From CAZGKW01 sp964526295 (GTDB taxonomy: Bacteria; Planctomycetota; Phycisphaerae; FEN-1346): DNA of 9,209 nucleotides. The DNA lies in contig CAZGKW010000081.1 in the NCBI GenBank assembly GCA_964526295.1, forward strand, positions 1-9,209, given 5' to 3'. Positions 1-5,771 of the stretch are shown in pieces. Under the pieces are notes generated by a model that ran no database searches, was not told the DNA's origin, and saw only the letters and a program-made list of their open reading frames with translations. A program made the translations under genes and the position numbers. Each line of letters begins with the position of its first letter. Within the stretch, counting starts at the first letter, position 1.

Positions 1-736
1 CGATGACGACCGAGCCGATCTGCTCCAGGTCGTCGAACTCGCCCATGGTGCGGGCAATGATCTCGCGCCGGCCGATGGTGACCCGCCCGCCGGTCTGCTC
101 GACGTTCTCCTCGGCCAGCCGCTGCATGACCGTCTGGAGCGGTATCCGGTGCTTTTCCATCAGTAATGGATCCAGCAGAATGCGGACCTCCCGCTCCAGG
201 CCGCCGACGATCTCGGTGCCCGCTACGCCCCGCCCCGCCAGGATGCGGTCCTGCAACCAGTTGTCGGTCCATTCGCGCAGCTCCACCGGTCCCTGGCGGT
301 CCGAGCGGATGGTCAGTTGCATCACCGGCAATTGCGACGGGTCGGCCTTGAAGACGTACGGCGGGTCGATGTCGTCGGGCAGGTCCTGCTCGGCGCGGGT
401 CAGGGCGGCCAGCACGTCCTGAAACGCCACGTCCACGTCGGCCCCGTATTCGAAGTTCACGTTGAGCGAATAGACGCCCTCGCGGCAGGTCGATTCCAGA
501 TCGTCGAGATAGTCCACCGTGGCCATCAGCCGTTCGACCGGGTCGGCGATGTCCTTGTCGATCTCCTCGGCCGTCGCGCCGGGCCAGCGGATGTGGACCT
601 TTACCATCGGGTACGTAACTTCGGGCAGGTAATCGACAGGCAACCGCCAGAGGCCGTACAGGCCCAGCACGACCACCGCCAGCGCGATCGCGCCGGTGGC
701 CAAACGACGATGGACGGCATACTCCGTGATCTTCAT
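1..736 (-). CDS. RND efflux pump inner-membrane transporter (3' end outside window)
   Basis: The first 245 codons of an RND (ACR_tran) pump of usual length near 1,000-1,050 residues; the rest lies beyond the left edge. Visible are MKITEYAVHRRLATG, the first transmembrane helix (about 13-30), and RLPVDYLPEVTYPMVKV at its periplasmic exit. IRWPGATAEEIDKDIADPVE and a STCREGVYSLNVNFEYGADVDVAF block then begin the porter domain. Further on, ILAGRGVAGTEIVGGLEREV and the glycine-rich TGGRVTIG appear. The SREG-like motif and general pattern resemble hydrophobe/amphiphile (HAE) pumps more than heavy-metal (HME, CusA/CzcA) pumps. The proton-relay residues of TM4 are outside the window, so the class is provisional. 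The ATG at 736 overlaps the adaptor stop by four bases. Confidence 0.93.
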   Translation of the reverse strand, partial: MKITEYAVHRRLATGAIALAVVVLGLYGLWRLPVDYLPEVTYPMVKVHIRWPGATAEEIDKDIADPVERLMATVDYLDDLESTCREGVYSLNVNFEYGADVDVAFQDVLAALTRAEQDLPDDIDPPYVFKADPSQLPVMQLTIRSDRQGPVELREWTDNWLQDRILAGRGVAGTEIVGGLEREVRILLDPLLMEKHRIPLQTVMQRLAEENVEQTGGRVTIGRREIIARTMGEFDDLEQIGSVVI

Positions 737-2121
737 CGGCCGGCCCCCGCATCCGGACGCGGACCATCGGGCGCTTGTCGATTCCCATCGGGGGCTCCAC
801 CTCCGCCTTGTGGTTGCCGGCCAAGCACGCGGACGGGCTGGCCGTCACGCAGCGCCGCCTGACCTGCCACGACGACGCGCCGGCCCGGCTGGAGTCCGCT
901 GAGGGCCTGGATCGTCTTGTCCTGCTCAATGCCAACTTCAACGACCTGCCGGTGCGCTTTGCCTTGGTTGACCACGAAGACGTAGTGCTCGCCCGTGGGC
1001 GCGGTCAGGACCGCCTCGGCGGGGACCAGCACGGCATCGTCGGCCCGCCTCAGCTCGAGCCTCAGCCGGGCGAACATGTGCGGAACGATCTCGGCCGGTT
1101 CGGTCAGCTTCGCCTCGACCGTGCGCGTGCGCATCGCCTCGTCCAGTTGGGGATAGACGCGCGTGATCTCGGCGTCGAACGCCTGTCCGTTGAGGGCATC
1201 CAGCGTCGCTTCGAGCCGGAGGCCCGGCCGAACCGCCGAGCCCTGCGCCTCGGGCACGGAGAAGCGAATGACCAGCGAGTCCGGGGCGTACATCTCCAGC
1301 AGCGGGCTTCGCGGCGTGGCCAGATCACCGGGGCGGACGTGCACGGCGGTGATCACGCCATCGAAAGGCGCGGTGACGATGCACTCGGACAGGTGCGCCC
1401 TGGCCAGCGCCAGCCGAGCCGCCGCCTCTTCCACCGCTGCCATCTGGACGGCGATCTCGGTTTCGGTCGGCCCGGCCTTAAGCATGCGAAGGGTTTCCTG
1501 GGCGGCGGCAAGCTCGGCCTCGGCCACGTCCATCCGCTCGCGGGCCTGGTCGACGCTCTGTTGCGAGGTGAAGTCGTCGGCGATCAGCTGTTCCTGCCGC
1601 TCGTGGCTTCTGCGCGCCTCGGCCAATGTCGCCTGCCAGCGCCGGACGTTGGCCTCTGCCTTCTGCACCTCCTCGGGCCGAGCGCCGGCCTTCAAATCGG
1701 CCAGTCTGGCGCGGGCAACGGCCAGGTCTGCCTCTGCGGTCCGGACTTCGGCCCGATGGACCTCGCGGTCGATTTCAACGAGCCTTTCGCCGGGGGTAAC
1801 CGTCTCACCTTCGCGGCTGGGGCCTTTGACTTGGTCGCCTTCCCGCCAGGGGCAATACTCGATGGGGCCTTCCTTGGTCGCGGCGATCACGACCGAATCG
1901 GTGGCCACCACCTCGCCGCTGAGTTCCAGGCGCTGGACGATTTCGCCCCTTTGCACCGCCTGCACTTCCACCTGCAAAGGCTTGGGCTTCTTCGCCGAGC
2001 TCTGCGGCGATGACTGGCCGTCCCGATTCGACAGGCCATACCAGACGGCTCCCGCACCGGCCGCCACGACCAGCGCCAGCACGATCAGCAGGACTCGCTT
2101 CCGCTTCTTCTTCAAGGTCAC
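733..2121 (-). CDS. RND efflux periplasmic adaptor (membrane fusion protein, HlyD/AcrA family)
   Basis: This 462-residue adaptor would bridge the RND pump and the outer-membrane factor. A basic start (KKKRKR) and one hydrophobic segment (about 10-30) anchor it in the inner membrane. The first lipoyl half (about 60-118) includes GPIEYCPWREGDQV and ends in PGERLVEID. A long alpha-helical hairpin (about 119-240) is Ala/Glu/Arg-rich. The second lipoyl half has CIVTAPFDGVITAVHVRPGD. Beta-barrel and membrane-proximal domains follow (VIRFSVPEAQ, AVLVPAEAV, YVFVVNQGKA, LQPGRRVVVAGQ). The last 25 or so residues are Gly/Pro/Asp-rich with a short APDG repeat. The first lipoyl half appears to hold two REG(D/E) copies rather than one. 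GTG at 2121 was chosen because it overlaps the preceding stop (GTGA) and begins right before the anchor. The stop overlaps the pump start (ATGA). Confidence 0.92.
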   Translation of the reverse strand: MTLKKKRKRVLLIVLALVVAAGAGAVWYGLSNRDGQSSPQSSAKKPKPLQVEVQAVQRGEIVQRLELSGEVVATDSVVIAATKEGPIEYCPWREGDQVKGPSREGETVTPGERLVEIDREVHRAEVRTAEADLAVARARLADLKAGARPEEVQKAEANVRRWQATLAEARRSHERQEQLIADDFTSQQSVDQARERMDVAEAELAAAQETLRMLKAGPTETEIAVQMAAVEEAAARLALARAHLSECIVTAPFDGVITAVHVRPGDLATPRSPLLEMYAPDSLVIRFSVPEAQGSAVRPGLRLEATLDALNGQAFDAEITRVYPQLDEAMRTRTVEAKLTEPAEIVPHMFARLRLELRRADDAVLVPAEAVLTAPTGEHYVFVVNQGKAHRQVVEVGIEQDKTIQALSGLQPGRRVVVAGQAALRDGQPVRVLGRQPQGGGGAPDGNRQAPDGPRPDAGAGR

Positions 2122-3551
2122 TCGCCTTCCGGTTCTGCGGGGGGTTCGGCTCGATCGGTCAGCGACCGGCCCACGGCACGTTCCAGCCGTGCGATGGCCG
2201 TGCGCCAGTCCAGCCGGGCCTGGATGAGTCGGTCTCGGGCAACAGTGCGTTGGGTCTGGGCGTCGATCAGGCCGATGATCGAGCCGGTGCCGTTCTTGTA
2301 CTCGCCCTCGGCCACACGGGCGCTTTCCTCGGCGCTGGCGACGAACCGCTCGGCGGCCTCGATGGCCTGGCCGGCTTCGAAGGTCTGCCAGTAGGCCGTC
2401 CAGACCTCCAGTTCGACGCCTTGAAGGACGATCCGGCGCGCGGCCAAGACCCGATCCAAATCGGCCTTGCTGGCGTGAAGTTGGTAGTTTCGGTCGAAGC
2501 CGGTGAACAGCGGCACGTCGAGCGCCACGCCGGCCGTCCACTGGTCCGCATCGGGGGGGAAACTCCGGCCGACCCAGCCCGCGGCTCCGTCCACGGCCAG
2601 CGCCGGCCAGTACCGCGACTCGGCCAGCCGCACCGCCGCTTCCTGGGTGCGCACCTGGGCCAGCGCGGTCTTGAGTTCCGGGCGATTACCGGCGGCCTCG
2701 CCAAGCAGGGCCTGCACGTTCTCGGGTTGCCGCTCGTCATGCGACTCAGGCAGATCCGCGACCTGAAAATCGGCCGAAACCGATACGCCCATGGATGTCG
2801 CCAGACGCCCCTGGGCCACCTCGACCGCGTTTCTTGCCCGGACCAGGTTCAGTTCGGCATCGGCCATTTCGGTTTCGGCGCGCAGCACGTCGGACTTGCT
2901 GACCACGCCCGCCTTGTGCCTGGCCTGGGCCAGGCGAAGCTGGTAGTCGCGCTGGCGAACGGTTTCTTCGGCAAGTTGGCGAAAGCTCCGGGCGGCCAGC
3001 AGGTTGTAGTACGACTCGACCGCCTGGAGGGCCACGTCCTGCAAGGCGGTGTTGTGCCGGAACCCCGCCGCCAGCACCTCGGCCGTCGCGGCATCGACGC
3101 GGGCCTCGCGCCCGCCGCCGTCGAAGATCAGCCACCGCAGACCGAACACCCCGTCGTAGCGATTCTGCGTTCCGAAGTCCGTCTTGCCGTCGAGTTCCAC
3201 CGTGTCGCCCCGTGCGGCGCTGGACGTGAAGCCGATGATGGGCAAGTAGTCGGCCTTGGTCCGCCCGGTACGCGCCGCCGCGGCGCGAATCGCCTGCCAG
3301 GATTCGGCGGTGCGCGGGTTGTGCTCCAGGGCGATGGTGAGACACTCACCCAGCGAAAGCGTCCGCCCGGCCAGTTCGTTTGCCGGGTCCGGCAGGCTTG
3401 CGTCTGCGGGGACATCCTCGGCGGTACCGGCGTCAAAGGGTTGCGAGTGCGCCGGGGGCAGGCGGCCGAATTCGCCCCACGGGTCGAGGCTTGCACAACC
3501 GCCCCAGGCGATCGCGCCGACCAGCAGGAACGGGATCACACCGTATTTCAA
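2118..3551 (-). CDS. TolC/NodT-like outer-membrane efflux lipoprotein (TTG start)
   Basis: This 477-residue protein is the outer-membrane channel of a tripartite efflux pump. The N-terminus is a hydrophobic signal (about 4-17) ending in WGGC, which suits a lipoprotein although tryptophan at the -3 position is atypical. Two outer-membrane-efflux repeats follow. The first has LSLGECLTIALEHNPRTAES and long alpha-helical, Ala/Arg/Glu-rich stretches; the second begins near NRPELKTALAQVRTQEAAV with YWPALAVDGAAGW, and ends RDRLIQARLDWRTAIARLERAVG. Length fits the family (about 450-500). The frame stays open to an ATG at 3671, but that would place 40 unrelated residues before the signal peptide. The TTG at 3551 has AGGAG 6 bases upstream and starts exactly at the signal. 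The stop overlaps the adaptor start (GTGA). Confidence 0.9.
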   Translation of the reverse strand: MKYGVIPFLLVGAIAWGGCASLDPWGEFGRLPPAHSQPFDAGTAEDVPADASLPDPANELAGRTLSLGECLTIALEHNPRTAESWQAIRAAAARTGRTKADYLPIIGFTSSAARGDTVELDGKTDFGTQNRYDGVFGLRWLIFDGGGREARVDAATAEVLAAGFRHNTALQDVALQAVESYYNLLAARSFRQLAEETVRQRDYQLRLAQARHKAGVVSKSDVLRAETEMADAELNLVRARNAVEVAQGRLATSMGVSVSADFQVADLPESHDERQPENVQALLGEAAGNRPELKTALAQVRTQEAAVRLAESRYWPALAVDGAAGWVGRSFPPDADQWTAGVALDVPLFTGFDRNYQLHASKADLDRVLAARRIVLQGVELEVWTAYWQTFEAGQAIEAAERFVASAEESARVAEGEYKNGTGSIIGLIDAQTQRTVARDRLIQARLDWRTAIARLERAVGRSLTDRAEPPAEPEGE

Positions 3552-3557
3552 GCCGCA

Positions 3558-3562
3558 CTCCT
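3558..3562 (-). promoter_or_regulatory. Ribosome binding site supporting the TTG start of the outer-membrane factor
   Basis: AGGAG (extended CAGGAG) on the minus strand, 6 bases before TTG at 3551. It favours TTG over an in-frame GTG at 3542, whose spacing would be about 15 bases. Confidence 0.65.
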
Positions 3563-3582
3563 GTATTGCCGCGTGACGATAC

Positions 3583-4044
3583 CTACGTCTGGACAGAAAG
3601 GTGGACCACGTAGACCGATTGCGCCGGGTCCCAGGCCCGGCGAAGCATGTCGCGCTGCTCCATGCCGGCAAGCCATGAGCCCAACTCCTCGAGGTCCATT
3701 CCCAGGTTCTCGGCGATCTCGGACTGGCGCATCGGTTCGCCCTTCTGGCTCAGCATGGCGAGGATCTTGGCGTCGAAGTCGTACTGCGAATCGTAATCGT
3801 CCTCCGCGTGGTCGGCCGTTTCGGGGCGCCGTGTGGCAACACAGGCATCGAAACCCGACAGGGGCGCTTCGTGTCCAACGCCGCAGGGGCCGCCTTGGCC
3901 CGTCGGCGATGCCAGACCAGACGTTCGTCGCCTGAGGAGCAGGATCGCCGCGCACAGCCCCGCCAGCAGAAACAGGCCGCCGGCCGCCAGGACCGGCCAA
4001 GCCCCCGCAGCGTGGTGCACGTGGCTGCCATCCAAAACCATCAT
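3583..4044 (-). CDS. Membrane-tethered winged-helix protein, function unknown
   Basis: I do not recognise a named family for this 153-residue protein. A short N-terminal segment with three clustered histidines (His8, His10, His11) precedes one hydrophobic helix (about 17-37), followed at once by Arg38-Arg40. By the positive-inside rule the histidine tip would face the periplasm and the rest the cytoplasm. A low-complexity linker with Cys54, His58 and Cys68 leads to a C-terminal winged-helix-like domain (about 88-150). FDAKILAMLSQKGEP is followed by the helix-turn-helix MRQSEIAENLGMDLEELGSWLAGMEQRDML and a strand pair ending VYVVHL. The start at 4044 has GGAGG 8 bases upstream (positions 4053-4057). 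The gene sits between the sensor and the pump genes, with 33- and 31-base gaps, suggesting a regulatory role in the efflux operon; protein-protein rather than DNA binding remains possible. Confidence 0.8.
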   Translation of the reverse strand: MMVLDGSHVHHAAGAWPVLAAGGLFLLAGLCAAILLLRRRTSGLASPTGQGGPCGVGHEAPLSGFDACVATRRPETADHAEDDYDSQYDFDAKILAMLSQKGEPMRQSEIAENLGMDLEELGSWLAGMEQRDMLRRAWDPAQSVYVVHLSVQT

Positions 4045-4077
4045 GTCAGTTGCCTCCGTCGCTCTCTTGCCCGGGCG

Positions 4078-4638
4078 CTATGGACTGCCGTGCCCGCCGT
4101 GGCCCTGGCGAGGATGTTCGTGTGAGCCCTCCGGTTGGCCGGCCCCCTCGCCCGACACACCCATCATCCGGCCCGGCCCGCGGCAGGCGGTGCGCTCGCG
4201 GACCAGGTCGAACAGTTCCTTCTGCTGCTCGGGGGTGAGCACGGCCTTCTCGGCCAGCAGATGCTCGACGACCAGTTGCTGCATCCGCTGTTGCCCCGCG
4301 CGGATTGCTTCCTGCTTGGCGGCGATGGCCTGCCGGTCTGGATCATTGGACGCGATCAAGTCAATCAACTCGGTTCGCAGGCGGTTCATGTCGGCGCAGA
4401 TGGCCTGGGACTCGCGCCGGAACTGTGCGATGCGAGGTTCGATCCGTCGCCACTGCTCGTCCGTCACGTTGAGCCGGCGATGCAGCGGGCACCAGACACC
4501 TTCGCTGCCGTCGCCATGGCCGTAGCGATCCCGGCCGATCCAGTGTCCACGGACGACATGGGCGGCCCAGACGCCGATGACCGCGACGTTCAGGGCCACC
4601 GACAGCACGATCAGTAAGGGGGCGATCTTCTTCCACAT
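4078..4638 (-). CDS. CnrX/Spy-like periplasmic metal-sensor protein (Metal_resist family)
   Basis: This 186-residue protein has an N-terminal membrane anchor (about residues 5-29, preceded by WKK) and a helical periplasmic domain of the CnrX/ZraP/Spy type. The two family-typical LTxxQ-like motifs are present: LNVTDEQW at 56-63 and LTPEQQ at 134-139, separated by amphipathic helices rich in Gln, Arg and Glu. Possible metal ligands are numerous: His41, Cys50, His53, Cys81, His126, Cys152 and a histidine-rich tail (His173, His175, His180, His183). In Cupriavidus, CnrX binds nickel or cobalt and signals to the anti-sigma factor CnrY. Adjacency to a sigma/anti-sigma pair suggests the same here, though a Spy-like chaperone role is also possible. 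A GGGGAGGG site lies 9 bases before the ATG, inside the end of the anti-sigma gene. Confidence 0.85.
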   Translation of the reverse strand: MWKKIAPLLIVLSVALNVAVIGVWAAHVVRGHWIGRDRYGHGDGSEGVWCPLHRRLNVTDEQWRRIEPRIAQFRRESQAICADMNRLRTELIDLIASNDPDRQAIAAKQEAIRAGQQRMQQLVVEHLLAEKAVLTPEQQKELFDLVRERTACRGPGRMMGVSGEGAGQPEGSHEHPRQGHGGHGSP

Positions 4639-4640
4639 GG

Positions 4641-5168
4641 CTATTGGCCCTCCCCGTTGCGGCCTGAGACCAGCGCCAGGTAACTGTCGGCCAGCGACCC
4701 TGCCGGGGCCTCGCCGAGGAAGTCGACCTGGTACGCGTCAACCGGGTCGGTTTGCGCCGCCGTTTCCGCCGGAGCGATTGGCGGCGCGGAGGCCCACCCC
4801 ATCACCGCTCCGACGGTCAAGCCGACGATCAGCACCGCCGCCGCGGCGGCGTGCATCGGGCCGGATGTCAGACGCCACCACCGCAGCAGGTTCCAAGGTG
4901 CGACCTGTCCGCCGTAGCCTTGACGAAGGCGGGCGGACGGTGCGTCCTGCCGCCGCCGCGCCGCCGCCGTGACACGCGCAGCAAAGCCCGCCGGGACCGG
5001 GGGGCTTCGCGTGCCGGCCAGCACTCCCGCCAAGGCATCCAGCCGCGATAGCTCCGCCCGACAAGCCGCGCACTCGGCCAAGTGGGCCTGCACGACCTGA
5101 CGGACATCCGCCGGCAACTCCCCCGAAGAAAACGCCACCAGTTGGTTCAGCACCTCGTCGCAGCGCAT
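4641..5168 (-). CDS. Zinc-finger (zf-HC2) transmembrane anti-sigma factor
   Basis: This 175-residue protein is the likely cognate anti-sigma factor of the sigma gene before it. The N-terminal cytoplasmic domain carries the zf-HC2/ZAS zinc-binding set: Cys3, His29, Cys33 and Cys36 in HLAECAAC. A linker to about residue 104 leads to one transmembrane helix (about 106-125), then a periplasmic tail of about 50 residues. By family knowledge the N-terminal domain sequesters the sigma factor and a signal across the membrane releases it. The ATG at 5168 was preferred over one at 5192 because AGGAG lies 7 bases upstream and the finger begins immediately. Residues 77-88 (around RLRQGYGGQ) are encoded by a palindromic repeat that looks inserted in frame into the linker. 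The next gene starts 2 bases after the stop. Confidence 0.9.
   Translation of the reverse strand: MRCDEVLNQLVAFSSGELPADVRQVVQAHLAECAACRAELSRLDALAGVLAGTRSPPVPAGFAARVTAAARRRQDAPSARLRQGYGGQVAPWNLLRWWRLTSGPMHAAAAAVLIVGLTVGAVMGWASAPPIAPAETAAQTDPVDAYQVDFLGEAPAGSLADSYLALVSGRNGEGQ
4907..4938. repeat. Palindromic repeat element inside the anti-sigma gene
   Basis: A 32-base imperfect palindrome. The outer arms GTCCGCC (4907-4913) and GGCGGAC (4932-4938) are perfect 7-base inverted copies. The inner arms GCCTT (4917-4921) and AAGGC (4926-4930) close on a 4-base loop, with a 3-base/1-base bulge between the stems. It lies entirely within coding sequence and is translated in the linker between zinc finger and membrane helix. 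From memory it resembles a short dispersed repeat often seen in and between genes of uncultured bacteria, giving peptides such as RQGYGGQ; this recollection could not be checked. Only one copy is in this window. Confidence 0.65.
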
Positions 5169-5175
5169 CGGCTCT

Positions 5176-5180
5176 CTCCT
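5176..5180 (-). promoter_or_regulatory. Ribosome binding site of the anti-sigma gene
   Basis: AGGAG on the minus strand, 7 bases before the ATG at 5168. The alternative in-frame ATG at 5192 has no comparable site. Confidence 0.7.
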
Positions 5181-5228
5181 CTCACGAAACAAACGAGCGG
5201 CCCGGGGAAATCCCCCTCGGAGAACCCG

Positions 5229-5771
5229 TCACTCGTCCAGAAGGGGCCGCAACAGCGGCTCCAGAGCCGACTTGGCCCGCGCCAGCAGGCGCTCGACGGC
5301 CTTGACGCTTCGACCCATCGCCTCGGCCATCTCGGCCCCGCTCAGGCCTTCGAAGTACCGCAAGACGACTGCCAGGCGGTAGTCGGCGGGCAGGGAGTTC
5401 AGTGCGTCCTGGATCAGGGCATCGCGTTCGGCCTGGGCGGCCTGCCGGGAAGACGAGGGCGCGGTGTCCGCCGCCTCCGGGAAAGGGCCGGCAAGAACGG
5501 GCCGCTTCTTGCGCCGGTAGTCGATGCACAACCGCGTCAGGACCCGGTAGAGGTAGGTGCGGAACGTGGCGGTGGGCTGGTATCGCGGCGCGGCGCCGAA
5601 AATCTTCAGGAAAGCTTCCTGGGCCAGGTCCTCGGCCTCGGCGGCGTCGCCCGTGAAGCGATAAGCCACGCGCCACGCCCCGGCCTGGTGGCGCAGGACG
5701 AGTCGCTCGAAGGCGTCCAGGTCGCCGCCGCGGACGCTCAGCATCAACTCCTCATCGCTGGGCGTGGGCAT
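5229..5771 (-). CDS. ECF-type RNA polymerase sigma factor
   Basis: This 180-residue protein is a group 4 (extracytoplasmic function) sigma-70 factor that directs RNA polymerase to a small regulon. Region 2 covers about residues 20-90, with the core-binding signature GDAAEAEDLAQEAFLKIF at 41-58 and the -10-recognising stretch TFRTYLYRVLTRLCIDYRR at 69-87. A variable linker follows (about 91-118), then region 4 (about 119-171), with LNSLPADYRLAVVLRYFEGLS and the helix-turn-helix GAEMAEAMGRSVKAVERLLARA. No extra C-terminal domain is seen. The frame is open up to 5909, but the ATG at 5771 was chosen because AAGGAG stands 7 bases upstream and homology starts there. This start overlaps the transporter gene by 20 bases. 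The anti-sigma gene follows after 60 bases, so activity is probably held in check by that protein. Confidence 0.94.
   Translation of the reverse strand: MPTPSDEELMLSVRGGDLDAFERLVLRHQAGAWRVAYRFTGDAAEAEDLAQEAFLKIFGAAPRYQPTATFRTYLYRVLTRLCIDYRRKKRPVLAGPFPEAADTAPSSSRQAAQAERDALIQDALNSLPADYRLAVVLRYFEGLSGAEMAEAMGRSVKAVERLLARAKSALEPLLRPLLDE

Noticed and set aside
775..2013. Plus-strand open frame of 412 codons opposite the adaptor
   Set aside because: It mirrors the adaptor frame, shows no domain and lacks a convincing ribosome site.
2122..2541. N-terminal extension of the adaptor to an upstream ATG
   Set aside because: It overlaps the end of the outer-membrane factor gene by over 400 bases and adds 140 residues with no adaptor character before the membrane anchor.
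3552..3671. N-terminal extension of the outer-membrane factor to an upstream ATG
   Set aside because: It would put 40 non-hydrophobic residues in front of a signal peptide and overlap the winged-helix gene; the TTG with a good ribosome site fits better.
2010..3935. Plus-strand open frame of 641 codons opposite the adaptor, outer-membrane factor and winged-helix genes
   Set aside because: It runs antisense to three well-supported genes, has no recognisable domain, and is the expected by-product of strong third-position GC bias.
5204..5215. Small inverted repeat GGGG-AAAT-CCCC in the gap between sigma and anti-sigma genes
   Set aside because: The stem is only 4-5 bases with no following T-tract, so neither a terminator nor an attenuator can be supported.
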